A stretch of 64,000 bases of DNA. Source: Falsirhodobacter sp051195255 (GTDB lineage Bacteria; Pseudomonadota; Alphaproteobacteria; Rhodobacterales; Rhodobacteraceae). The position numbers and the translations under genes were made by a program. Position 1 is the stretch's first letter, and each line of letters starts with the position of its first letter. The notes under the pieces were generated by a model. The model was not told the DNA's origin and made no database searches. It saw nothing but the letters and a program-made list of their open reading frames with translations. The stretch lies in contig NZ_JBNJLK010000001.1 in the NCBI RefSeq assembly GCF_051195255.1, positions 434,001 to 498,000 of the forward strand. Direction: 5' to 3'. Below are positions 1-7,894 of this stretch, piece after piece.

Positions 1-273
1 GACTTCCAGCTTGGCATCCGCCCCGAAGACATCCTGCTGATCAAAGACGCTCCCCTTCGCGCCCGCCTGCGCTATCGCGAGGACCTGGGCTCACATTCCG
101 TGCTGACTGCCACGATGGATTTGGCCGAGATCCGCATCGCTACCCCCTTCGGCGCGGCCCCGCCCGAGGGCAGCGATCTGGCGCTGCGATTCCCGCCCGA
201 GAAACTGCATCTGTTCGACACGGCGGGCCTGCGGGTCGAGACCACTTTCGCCGAAAGCAGGGTGTTCAGTTGA
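1..273 (+). CDS. ABC transporter ATP-binding protein, C-terminal end only (partial)
   Basis: About 90 codons are visible, entering at the window edge and ending at TGA 271-273. The reading contains GIRPED, the typical start of the TOBE/regulatory domain in UgpC/MalK-type import ATPases, followed by a beta-rich stretch ending in LRFPPEKLHLFD. The protein would energise a sugar or glycerol-phosphate importer on the cytoplasmic face of the membrane. The stop overlaps the TTG start of the next gene, a glycerophosphodiesterase, which supports a glycerophosphodiester importer. The nucleotide-binding part lies outside the window, so the substrate is inferred from context only. Confidence 0.75.
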   Translation, partial: DFQLGIRPEDILLIKDAPLRARLRYREDLGSHSVLTATMDLAEIRIATPFGAAPPEGSDLALRFPPEKLHLFDTAGLRVETTFAESRVFS

Positions 274-1040
274 ATTACCGCGACCACCTGCACAGCCCCT
301 GTCCGATCGTCCATCGCGGGCTTTGCTCCCATGCGCCGGAAAACAGCCTTTCCGCGCTGGAGGCCGCAATTGCGGCGGGGCACAGCGTGCTGGAAATCGA
401 CATCCGCGCCACGGCGGACGGCGTTCTGGTGCTGATGCATGACGACAGCCTGCTGCGTATGACCGGCCTCGACCAGCCGGTCGAGAGCATGACCTCGGCC
501 GATCTATCGTGGCTGCGGCTGCATGACGGGCATCGCATCCCGCGGCTGACTGAGGCGCTGGAACTGTGCCGCGACCGCGCCTGCGTGCATCTGGACGCCA
601 AGGACCGCCGCATCCTGCCCGAGGTCATCGCCACCGCCACCCGCATGGGCATGGCCGAACAGGTAGATGTCTGGGGCGATCTGCGCTCGAGCGCAGATCT
701 GGACTGGTTCCGGCAGGTGGTGCCGAAGGGGATGCTGCGTATGGCGCGGCTGTGGCTGGATGCGCCCGACATTGCCGCGCAGACCGCCCGCCTGCACGCC
801 CTGCACCCCGAGATCTGCGAGTTGCGCTTCGCCCATCCCGACCAGATCGCTGCCTTCGCGCCGAACGCGCAGGGCGTCGCGCTGATGGCCAACACCCTGC
901 CCGGCATCGCCCCTGCGGCCTTCGATGACCGCACGGCCCCCGAAACGACATGGCGCACGCTGATTGCAGCGGGTGTCACCCTTATCCAGACCGACGAGGC
1001 TTGCGCGCTGCGCCGTCTCATTCAGCAGGACCGACCATGA
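270..1040 (+). CDS. glycerophosphodiester phosphodiesterase family protein (copy 1)
   Basis: 256 aa. The catalytic signatures of the GDPD family are visible: HRG near residue 16 followed by PENS, then EIDIRATADG and the HDD motif around residues 43-59. The family hydrolyses glycerophosphodiesters to glycerol-3-phosphate and an alcohol. No signal peptide is seen, so it is probably cytoplasmic and acts after import. The start is a TTG overlapping the stop of the ABC ATPase (TTGA), so translation is probably coupled. The next gene is a second GDPD, so this is a tandem pair. Confidence 0.85.
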   Translation: MNYRDHLHSPCPIVHRGLCSHAPENSLSALEAAIAAGHSVLEIDIRATADGVLVLMHDDSLLRMTGLDQPVESMTSADLSWLRLHDGHRIPRLTEALELCRDRACVHLDAKDRRILPEVIATATRMGMAEQVDVWGDLRSSADLDWFRQVVPKGMLRMARLWLDAPDIAAQTARLHALHPEICELRFAHPDQIAAFAPNAQGVALMANTLPGIAPAAFDDRTAPETTWRTLIAAGVTLIQTDEACALRRLIQQDRP

Positions 1041-1861
1041 GCTATTCCGACTTCATCCGCGACCCGAACCGCGACTGCGCCATCGTTGCCCATCGCGGGG
1101 CATGGCATGGCGCACCTGAAAATAGCCTTGCGGCCATCCAGCGCGCGATGGACGTCCGCGCCGACATCGTGGAACTGGACGTGCGCCGCAGCGCCGACGG
1201 CGTGCTGTTCCTGTGCCACGACGACACGCTTGAGCGAATGGCGGGCGTGGACCGCGACGTCGAAAGCTTCACGATGGCCGAACTGAAAGCCTTCGCCCTG
1301 CGCGAGGACAATGGCGGCCACCGCAATGCGACCGCCGAACGCATCCCCACGCTGGACGAGGCGCTGGACCTGATCCGCGGCAACATCTTCGCTGATCTGG
1401 ACCTGAAAGACCGCGCCCTGTTCCCGCAGGTGGCCGAGGCCGCCCGCCGCATGGGGGCAGCAGCCTACGTGGACCTGAAGACCGAAATCCACGAACGGGC
1501 GCATCTAGACTGGGTGGCCGCGCAAGGTATCGCGCCGGTGGCGTTCATCGCGATGACCACATTCACAGCTGAAAACATCGACGCCCGCCTTGAGCTTCTG
1601 TCGCACGCCGCGCCTTTCATGGCCGAGATTCGCTTCGACGATCTGTCCACCATCGCCACCAATCAGGACCGCTTCCGTGCGGCGGGCATGGCGCTGTGGA
1701 AGAACACGCTCGATCCGGCCAACAGCGGCGAATGGAACGACGCGGCGGCGCTGAAGGACCCCGACGCGATCTGGGGCACGCTGATCGGCGCAGGCATCAG
1801 CTGCATCCAGACCGATGAACCCGAGGCGCTGCGCGCATGGCTGGAAGGACGCAAGGCATGA
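1037..1861 (+). CDS. glycerophosphodiester phosphodiesterase family protein (copy 2)
   Basis: 274 aa. The ATG at 1037 was chosen because it overlaps the upstream TGA (ATGA) and the HRG motif then starts at the usual distance (VAHRGAWHGAPENSL). ELDVRRSADG and CHDD complete the GDPD active-site pattern. It is clearly related to the upstream gene but diverged along its length. It probably acts with it on imported glycerophosphodiesters, and the two may differ in head-group preference, which cannot be read from the sequence. Its stop overlaps the next start by ATGA. Confidence 0.85.
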   Translation: MSYSDFIRDPNRDCAIVAHRGAWHGAPENSLAAIQRAMDVRADIVELDVRRSADGVLFLCHDDTLERMAGVDRDVESFTMAELKAFALREDNGGHRNATAERIPTLDEALDLIRGNIFADLDLKDRALFPQVAEAARRMGAAAYVDLKTEIHERAHLDWVAAQGIAPVAFIAMTTFTAENIDARLELLSHAAPFMAEIRFDDLSTIATNQDRFRAAGMALWKNTLDPANSGEWNDAAALKDPDAIWGTLIGAGISCIQTDEPEALRAWLEGRKA

Positions 1862-2715
1862 CCGAAGTGGATGACGCACTGCTGGATGCGCTGATGGCCG
1901 ACATGGCACGGGTGGCCAAGGTCGAGGTTCTGCCTCGGTTCCAAGCCATCGCGTCGGACAGCGCCCGCGCCAAGACCGCGCCGGACGATCTGGTGACGGA
2001 TGCCGATATCGCTGCCGAAAAGGCACTTGGCACCGCGCTGGTCACGCGTCTTCCGGGCATCGTGCTGGTGGGCGAGGAGGCGGTCTCGGCCGACAAGACC
2101 ATCCTTGACCGGATCGCGGATGCCGATCTGTGCGCGATCATCGATCCGGTGGACGGGACGTGGAACTTCGCCCACGGTATCCCGGTGTTCGGCATGATCC
2201 TTGCGATCACCGCCAAGGGGCGCACCATCGCGGGCGTGATCCACTATCCGGTGACGGGCGATTTCGTCGTGGCGCGAGCAGGTCACGGCGCGTGGCATGT
2301 CGCAGCGGACGGCGCGCGGCAACGCCTATGCGTGTCCGTCGCGTCGTCCATAAGCGAGATGACCGGCTTTATCACCATGAACGTCCTGCCCGCCGATCTT
2401 CGGGCCAAAATCGCGTCCAATAGCCTCAAGTTCCGAAACGTCTTGAACTGGCGCTGCTCTGCATTCGAATACCGTCTCTTGGCTACTGGAGCTGTCGATT
2501 TTACGATGACGGCCAGCTTGATGCCGTGGGACCATGCGGCGGGTGCTTTGATCCACTCGGAAGCCGGAGGGTATTCCGCGATGCTCGATGGATCGCCCTA
2601 TGTCCCCTCGCGCCGAAAAGGGCATCTTCTGCTGGCTCCTGATGTGAAGTCTTGGTCGGAGTGCCGGGCTGGCCTATGCGATGAGCAAGTGGATGAAATA
2701 CTGACTGCCGGTTAG
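1858..2715 (+). CDS. inositol monophosphatase family protein
   Basis: 285 aa. GEEAVS and DPVDGTWNFAHG near residues 80-105 are the Mg-binding and phosphate-binding motifs of the inositol-phosphatase/CysQ/FBPase superfamily. LMPWDHAAGALIHSEAGG near the C-terminus is the second motif. Members dephosphorylate inositol, glycerol or nucleotide phosphates. It ends the ABC transporter-GDPD operon and may process released polyol phosphates (inference). The ATG overlaps the upstream stop. From about base 2330 the G+C content drops (about 50-57 % against about 65 % before) although the frame stays open, suggesting the 3' part came with the incoming island. Confidence 0.8.
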   Translation: MTEVDDALLDALMADMARVAKVEVLPRFQAIASDSARAKTAPDDLVTDADIAAEKALGTALVTRLPGIVLVGEEAVSADKTILDRIADADLCAIIDPVDGTWNFAHGIPVFGMILAITAKGRTIAGVIHYPVTGDFVVARAGHGAWHVAADGARQRLCVSVASSISEMTGFITMNVLPADLRAKIASNSLKFRNVLNWRCSAFEYRLLATGAVDFTMTASLMPWDHAAGALIHSEAGGYSAMLDGSPYVPSRRKGHLLLAPDVKSWSECRAGLCDEQVDEILTAG

Positions 2716-2825
2716 CTCGATGGATGTCTGCTTGAAGAAGTCGAGATGAGCTTATCGGACTACTTGCGTGTCAATGAATAGCGGCAATGTCCATGATCGA
2801 CCCTGCGAGCCCAAAGCAGGCTTTC

Positions 2826-2931
2826 GCGAGTGGTGAGGCCAGTCGGCCAGATGCCACAGCACCAGCTTTGCGCCAGGGCTGAGGCCTTTGCCGGTTTGCT
2901 TGATGGCCCAGATGGTTGCTTCGTGGCTCAC
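2826..2931 (-). pseudogene. fragment of a helix-turn-helix protein gene
   Basis: Read on the minus strand from a GTG at 2931, the peptide starts SHEATIWAIKQ and continues GAKLVLWHLAD. This resembles the N-terminus of a helix-turn-helix protein common in rhodobacterial genomes and replicons (SHEAT-WAIKQ-...-K-VLWHL-D). The similarity fades after about 35 codons, and no HTH domain or rest of the gene follows before the stop near 2752. I read it as a decayed remnant left in the 400 bp between the IMPase gene and the transposon end. No other gene is seen in 2716-3114. Confidence 0.5.
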
Positions 2932-3114
2932 GCGACCATCCCCCGGTTGGAGAACATCGCGGACAAACACCGAACAAAATGCGCGCGGCAAGCGCGGCGC
3001 TGTACGTGGTTTGTACGGCAGGAGGTTCGATTCAGGTTCGACGTTCTAGTAATGTTTCGGGCGGGGAACGGTCTTGTCTTCGCCAAATCTTCGCAAGCCA
3101 TTGCTTCGTGCAAA

Positions 3115-3134
3115 TGAAGCATAAGCGTGCGCAC
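3115..3134 (+). repeat. left terminal inverted repeat of the Tn7-like element
   Basis: TGAAGCATAAGCGTGCGCA at 3115-3133 matches the reverse complement of 24160-24178 at all 19 positions. It contains the core CATAAGCGTGCGCAC that recurs inside both ends, so it is the probable outermost TnsB-binding site. The preceding bases (GCAAA) do not repeat on the other side. Confidence 0.85.
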
Positions 3135-3217
3135 CCTAGCGCTTGCAATGAGTTTTACGGATAATATTTCGCTAAATCAATAACTTAGATTGAGCAATTG
3201 TCTTGTTGCACCATAAG

Positions 3218-3248
3218 GACGCACGCTCATGGCATAAGCGTGCACACC
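3218..3248. repeat. paired inner TnsB-site-like repeats, head to head
   Basis: GCATAAGCGTGCACAC at 3232-3247 is a direct copy of the terminal core with one change. The bases just before it (3219-3232) read CCATGAGCGTGCGT on the other strand, an inverted copy with two changes. Together they form a palindrome with arms GCACGCT and AGCGTGC. The spacing from the terminal copy is about 110 bp. Tn7-like left ends usually carry several spaced, same-orientation sites, so the inverted pair is unusual. Confidence 0.6.
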
Positions 3249-3277
3249 TTTCCGTTCTGGCCCCGCTGGAATGCAGA

Positions 3278-3298
3278 AAGCCCGCACGAGGCGGGCTT
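3278..3298 (-). terminator. intrinsic terminator of tnsABC
   Basis: Perfect 8-bp hairpin AAGCCCGC (3278-3285), 5-base loop, GCGGGCTT (3291-3298). On the minus strand it lies just after the tnsC stop codon and is followed by a short T-rich stretch (TTTCTGC). It closes the tnsABC transcript before the transposon end. Confidence 0.65.
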
Positions 3299-3321
3299 CC
3301 GAGGGCAGATGAAGGGGAAGG

Positions 3322-4308
3322 TCAATCCTGGTGGGAGAGGAGTCTGAGCAGGTTGTCCGGGTCGAAGCTATCCATGTAGTCGTCGACCGTGAAGGGCGTG
3401 TAGCCGTTCGGAATTCCGTGGATCCTAGAGAACGCCTCGACGAAATGTCCGATCCCGATCGTGGTCTCACCGGCCACTTTGCAGATGGTGAAGGCTTCGA
3501 TCATCATCTCGATCACAAGGCCCCACCGGTAGGCACATGCGTGGCTGAGCCTTTCGAAGAAGTCGACGTTGGACAGAGGATCGAAGTCGATACCGGCCTT
3601 GTCCGCGTAGGTATAGGCGAGCGTGTTCAACTCGTGGATGTCCTCGGGGGCTTTCGGCCGGATCAGCTCGAAGTGCACCGGGGTCAACAGGAACCGCAAC
3701 TGCTTTCGCTCTTCGGACGCGTGATCGGTCTCGATGTGCGTCTTCAGGGACGGCACGCCCGAGAGGATGATCATCAGCGGCCAGTCTGCCTCTTTCATGA
3801 CCGCTTTGAACGAGTCGAGCACAACCCTGTTCGCCGCGTTGCCGGTATCCGAAAACATGTGCTGGGCCTCGTCGTAGTGGATTCCGATGACACCTTGCCG
3901 CTTCGCCTGATCGCGAACCATCTGCCAGATCGCGTTCGTCGTCCGGCGACTTCCCTCCCCCGGATAGCCGAGGGCCGTAAGGGTCTTCAGCCCCAACTCC
4001 TTCCAGTTCATGCGTGCGGGCAACGTGCATTTCACGATGCGCGCCGGGAGCCCGGACGGCATCATGATCTGCGCTTCGTTTACCTTCTGGATCAGGTGCT
4101 GGAGTTCACGCGTCTTTCCGCTGCGCGACTTGCCGGTTACGAGCACGCCACGTGCCTCGAACGCAGCGCCGACGTCTGCCTTCATGTAGTAGTCTGTTAA
4201 GCATGACTTAATGGTTCCGTGCAGCGCCTCCGCTCGCGCGAAGGGGTAGTATACGGCCTTGAGGGGGGCTGCGACTTTCACCGCGGCCATATCGATGAAG
4301 TCGTTCAC
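3322..4308 (-). CDS. tnsC: Tn7-like transposition ATPase TnsC (TniB family)
   Basis: 328 aa AAA ATPase. Walker A is GKSRSGKT (residues 59-66) and Walker B IGIHYDE (about 141-147), with a sensor-like LIILSGVPSL downstream. In Tn7-type systems TnsC filaments on target DNA marked by a TniQ/TnsD protein and activates the TnsA/TnsB transposase. The N-terminal 45 residues are short, as in TniB, and the C-terminal region would contact the transposase. Its ATG overlaps the tnsB stop (ATGA, 4305-4308), so the three genes form one operon. A terminator follows at 3278-3298. Its match to TniB/TnsC rather than IstB rests on the gene order. Confidence 0.85.
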   Translation of the reverse strand: MNDFIDMAAVKVAAPLKAVYYPFARAEALHGTIKSCLTDYYMKADVGAAFEARGVLVTGKSRSGKTRELQHLIQKVNEAQIMMPSGLPARIVKCTLPARMNWKELGLKTLTALGYPGEGSRRTTNAIWQMVRDQAKRQGVIGIHYDEAQHMFSDTGNAANRVVLDSFKAVMKEADWPLMIILSGVPSLKTHIETDHASEERKQLRFLLTPVHFELIRPKAPEDIHELNTLAYTYADKAGIDFDPLSNVDFFERLSHACAYRWGLVIEMMIEAFTICKVAGETTIGIGHFVEAFSRIHGIPNGYTPFTVDDYMDSFDPDNLLRLLSHQD

Positions 4309-6662
4309 TCGAGGTCCTTCAATCTGCTGGGGCGGCCGAGGGAGGTCGGCCGATGGGCTGGGTCTTTCGACATCTTCTGCGACTGGCGGGGCATAGAAGG
4401 CGCATGGAGCAGCTCCGGACGGCTCTCCGCCTCAAGGGCATCGTCGGCCTGAAGCATGGGAACATCAGCGCCTTCTTCCGAGTGCGCGAGATCGAACATT
4501 TCGACGGGCTCGGCTTGGCCGTCGATCAGCATGTCCTCGCCCCCGATCTGGAAGACATGGGCACCCGGGGTCAGATCCGTGACCCGACCTGCCGGCGTCG
4601 TGCCCGCAAGGGGCGCATTTCGGATGATGCGGGCACCCGCGAAAAGGGCGCGCGCCTTCCTGGCGCACTCCTCGAGCGTGCTGTAGCTGCGGCGCAACCT
4701 CTTCTCGACGCCGATTGCACGGAGACTGTTGAACCGCTCGCGACGGATGCGGGCGAGCCGGTCCTCGTAGTATTCCGTCAGACGGGGATCTTCCCGACGC
4801 TGGATTTCCAGGAGTTCCAAGACCTCGGGCACGGTCATGTCCGCGAAGGCGGTGATCTGCAAATCGACCGGGATCGGATCCAACGACTTCGGCATGAGCA
4901 CGGTCGCCCGCGTCACGTCGTCAGGGTCGACGAACACCGACACCTTGCCCTTGTGGCGCAGTTCCTCGCGCTTCTCCTGGAGCGCATCGGAGGTATACCA
5001 CAGCCCCGAAAAAACCTTTACCCCCTCGTCGGACGGGGTGGCTTTGCATTCCCAGCCGAGATGGATGCGCCGGAGGTCCGCATCCATTTTCAGGATACAG
5101 CCACGCGTGTCGTTGATCTCGTTCCAGACCTCGATCGGCCGACGCGACCCCATGCCGATGCCTGTATGCCGCATCGCAGGATACTCATCGATCATGAACC
5201 GGGTCAGAATGCCCATCAGCGCTTCGACGTCGAGAACGCCATTTTCGACGGCGTCATAGCCCGGCAGTTCCCCGGGCTTCCGACCGGTGTAGCCGTGAAT
5301 CAACTGGAGGAGCACAGATTCCTCGGTGCCGAACATGCGCTCGATATAGGGACGTTCGGTTGGGGAATACGCGCGGGCGATGGTGTTCATCGAAGCGGCG
5401 CCGCCCATCAATGCCGCGACGGTCGAGGCGTTCCTGAGGCCGGTGCCGTTGTCGTTCTTGACATGCCCGATCCCGATTCCGGGAAGGGCTTGCCCCTCGC
5501 ACGCGAAGACTCGCGCTTCCCGCGCCTTGCTTCGGGTCGCCATGCGAAACAATGCCAGAGTCGCTTCTGCCCGTGGTTGATCGCTGACGACCCAGGCAAG
5601 GGGCATCCGAGACGCCACATCGATCATGACCAGGATGTGCAGACGTTCGCGGATTTCCTTGTCCATCGCCTCCAGAACCTTGCGGTCGGTGTTGCCGAGA
5701 CTTTCCCATCGACCCGTCGCCTTCGCCGAAACCACGAGCGACGCCTTGCATTCATCGATCTCGACATACTCGCCGACGAGCAAGGCTCGAATATCCGTGC
5801 TGCCGCGCCCCACCTTCTTGCGCGCGTTCCGCTCGCCGGTCGTGGCGACAAGATACGCAGTGTCGCCGATGATGGCTTTGCGGTGTGCAGACATCGTTGC
5901 GGGAGACGGCAGCTTCAGGGGGCCCAGGTCATTCCGCGCCCGAAGCGTGTTTTCTTCATCGATCAGCATCTCCAGGTGTCGAAGCACGCTGGCCACGCTG
6001 GCTTTCTTTTCGTCGAGACCGACCTCTTCCCATGCGCGGGTCATGAGCTCTTTCGTCCGCGGTTGTATCCTTGCCGTGCGGTTTCCCCGCAGATGGACAA
6101 CCGGCACCAATGCGTCGATAGCGCTTTCCCCGGGCGCGAGGTTTTCGTAGACGCGGAACTTCTCCATGAGCTTGCGACCCTTAAGAAGATGACGATGATC
6201 CGACTTTCCATTCCGGGGAACGGACAGGTAAATCCTTTCGCCGGTAAGATCCTGCACGATGTCGCGGATCTCCGGCCGGTGCAGGTCTACGAGACGACCG
6301 GAAAGCTGCAACGTGTCATCACCGGCCTCTTCCCGCATCCGGTTCCTGATGGTCGCCATTGCTATGCAGCACGCGGTGTAGACCCGCGCCTGGTTAAGGG
6401 CATCTTTCGACAGCCCTTTCGAGGATAAGTATCCGCCCAGCCGGTGCCGGATGCGATCACCGCTTATTGCCGTGGCTGTGTCGATGCGCGCGCCGGGCAG
6501 GTTCAGGTAGTCGACAAGGACGCCGAACGGGATGATCCGCTCCTGACCGGTATCGAGATCGACGGCCTCGTAGCCGATCTCGCCCCTTCCGGCGATCATC
6601 ACGCGAACCCCGCCGAGCGTCACGTGCGTGCCGCCGGGGACCGAGAACTTCGGCACCGTCAT
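4305..6662 (-). CDS. tnsB: Tn7-like DDE transposase TnsB
   Basis: 785 aa from the ATG at 6662, which overlaps the tnsA stop (6659-6662). An upstream in-frame start would add 28 residues but lies inside tnsA. The integrase core is visible. The catalytic triad is probably D303 (GEYVEIDE), D404 (HVKNDNG) and E441 (RPYIERMFG), with the usual D-E spacing of about 35. The Arg/Lys-rich N-terminal third should hold the HTH domains that bind the CATAAGCGTGCGCAC repeats at both ends. The C-terminal tail (from about 650) is acidic and Pro-rich and ends in a basic stretch likely to contact TnsC. TnsB cuts the 3' ends and joins them to target DNA. Confidence 0.9.
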   Translation of the reverse strand: MTVPKFSVPGGTHVTLGGVRVMIAGRGEIGYEAVDLDTGQERIIPFGVLVDYLNLPGARIDTATAISGDRIRHRLGGYLSSKGLSKDALNQARVYTACCIAMATIRNRMREEAGDDTLQLSGRLVDLHRPEIRDIVQDLTGERIYLSVPRNGKSDHRHLLKGRKLMEKFRVYENLAPGESAIDALVPVVHLRGNRTARIQPRTKELMTRAWEEVGLDEKKASVASVLRHLEMLIDEENTLRARNDLGPLKLPSPATMSAHRKAIIGDTAYLVATTGERNARKKVGRGSTDIRALLVGEYVEIDECKASLVVSAKATGRWESLGNTDRKVLEAMDKEIRERLHILVMIDVASRMPLAWVVSDQPRAEATLALFRMATRSKAREARVFACEGQALPGIGIGHVKNDNGTGLRNASTVAALMGGAASMNTIARAYSPTERPYIERMFGTEESVLLQLIHGYTGRKPGELPGYDAVENGVLDVEALMGILTRFMIDEYPAMRHTGIGMGSRRPIEVWNEINDTRGCILKMDADLRRIHLGWECKATPSDEGVKVFSGLWYTSDALQEKREELRHKGKVSVFVDPDDVTRATVLMPKSLDPIPVDLQITAFADMTVPEVLELLEIQRREDPRLTEYYEDRLARIRRERFNSLRAIGVEKRLRRSYSTLEECARKARALFAGARIIRNAPLAGTTPAGRVTDLTPGAHVFQIGGEDMLIDGQAEPVEMFDLAHSEEGADVPMLQADDALEAESRPELLHAPSMPRQSQKMSKDPAHRPTSLGRPSRLKDLE

Positions 6663-7405
6663 GTGCGAACATCCAGTCGGGAGTATTCCCAGAGCACGTG
6701 ATTCAGGTTCGCATGGAGGCGCTGCCGCGCCACGAGCCGGTGGCAAGCCGCGAACACTCTAGGCGCGGAGATCGGTGCTTTCGGAAACAGGTCTCGCATG
6801 TAGTAGAACGACCTGGTCCGCGTAGCGACGTGCCAGACGATCTCGTCGGCTTCGGGGTCAGGGCTGAAGACGAAATGGTGGAGGCGGAACAAGTTGTCGC
6901 GGCGCGCGCGGGGATAGTCGGCGGCATTGACCACGATCATGTCGTCCGCCTCGCCCCTCGGGGTGGCCTTCACGATCTCCTTGATCGACCGGATGGTTGC
7001 GGGTTTCGAGAGGCTGTGCTCGTTTCGCACGAAGACCAGCCGACGGTGGCCCGATGTCGACGTGATCAGCAGGTCGTGGGTGTAGGTGACGCGTCTGCCG
7101 CTTTCCCCGGTGTAGTGCACCGACAGCGGTTGGAAGCGGATGTCGTCCGTAGACGGCGCGATCAACGCCTCGAGGGCGACGGCCGCCTCGGCCGCGCTCT
7201 CCGCGACACCCACCTTCGGCGTCCAGTTGTTCGCGCGCGTCCGGTAGGCCAGGAAGACCTTCTGCGAGGTCGCACTGCGGCCACTCGGATTGCGGACACC
7301 GTCATAGGGCAGGACGCCGTGGATGGGACCGAGGTGGATTTTCGGCGCAACCGCGCTCTTCGGCAGCGAGTAGTTCCAGGTGTCGTGGTCGATGATCTCA
7401 GACAT
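6659..7405 (-). CDS. tnsA: TnsA-like endonuclease subunit, active site possibly degenerate
   Basis: 248 aa, first gene of the tnsABC operon; GGAG lies 6 bases before the ATG. In Tn7, TnsA is a restriction-like nuclease that cuts the 5' ends so that transposition is cut-and-paste. The fold's order is recognisable: an acidic helix (ESAAEAAVALEAL), then YTHDLLI (the metal-binding Asp) and a strand with GHRRLVFVR. Where Tn7 TnsA has Q-V-K, this protein reads F-V-R, so the usual polar residue and Lys are both replaced. Either the active site is rearranged or the nuclease is inactive. The family call relies partly on gene order. Confidence 0.7.
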   Translation of the reverse strand: MSEIIDHDTWNYSLPKSAVAPKIHLGPIHGVLPYDGVRNPSGRSATSQKVFLAYRTRANNWTPKVGVAESAAEAAVALEALIAPSTDDIRFQPLSVHYTGESGRRVTYTHDLLITSTSGHRRLVFVRNEHSLSKPATIRSIKEIVKATPRGEADDMIVVNAADYPRARRDNLFRLHHFVFSPDPEADEIVWHVATRTRSFYYMRDLFPKAPISAPRVFAACHRLVARQRLHANLNHVLWEYSRLDVRT

Positions 7406-7894
7406 GCGATCTCCGATACCGGCCAGCGTGCTGATCGGTGCGCTACGGTTGACGAGGGAGAGATCCGCTCTTGCCCGGTCCGTATTCGGACTCTAGGTTG
7501 GCAAGTGAAACACGGGCGATCTCAGCCCCAACTTCAGACGCGCGTCACTGTGGTGGCGCGCTTTTTTCTTTCGGATACTTATCGGCGCAGGGTGTCACAT
7601 CAGGGTCTTCATAGGCGACGGTCACAAGCAAAACGGCCTTCAAGATCGACCTTCCCCGCCGAAACTCGCGAGTCAATCCCCTGCGATTCCACGGTTATCT
7701 GCGAAAAATCTTGCGGCCGAAGTCTTTATGGCCGGTGCAGCCGATCCGCTTCAGCGCCGTCGTGGTGCTCCTTCATTCCTGACCCTTCCAAGGGGCCGCG
7801 TCCGTAATCTTCATCGTGGACGATACACGAGCCGACGAGGCGCGAGAATGCCGGCAGGAGGCGTGGTCGGGGATAGCTTATATGCTTAACTCAG
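7406..7894. other. 489-bp intergenic region with a plus-strand terminator
   Basis: No protein-coding gene is seen between tnsA and the IS1595-like gene. It must contain the minus-strand promoter of tnsABC near 7406-7500. A plus-strand GC-rich hairpin with a T-tract lies at 7539-7567 although no plus-strand CDS precedes it, which leaves room for a short untranslated RNA (see findings). Nothing else was recognised. Confidence 0.5.
7539..7567 (+). terminator. intrinsic terminator without an upstream coding gene
   Basis: GCGCG...CAC, a short loop, then GTG...CGCGC, followed by TTTTTT on the plus strand. The stem is GC-rich and ends directly in the T run. The preceding plus-strand sequence is non-coding (antisense tnsA lies further upstream). 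Confidence 0.55.

Noticed and set aside
3010..3050. tRNA-3'-end-like sequence (GTTCGATTCAGGTTCGA) as an integrase attachment site
   Set aside because: It does not match the tRNA-Arg or tRNA-Lys 3' ends here and no tyrosine integrase gene is present.
3105..3120. A 5-bp target-site duplication at the transposon ends
   Set aside because: Left flank GCAAA and right flank TCAGC differ, and shifting the boundary by one or two bases does not produce a match. GCAA occurs on both sides but out of phase.
3278..3298. Identical 8-nt hairpin arms AAGCCCGC/GCGGGCTT here and at 24310-24336 as possible island boundary repeats
   Set aside because: This is a very common terminator stem in the group, the loops differ, and one copy lies inside and the other outside the element.
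4353..6428. Long plus-strand open frame opposite tnsB
   Set aside because: It is antisense to the DDE transposase and has no recognisable protein pattern.
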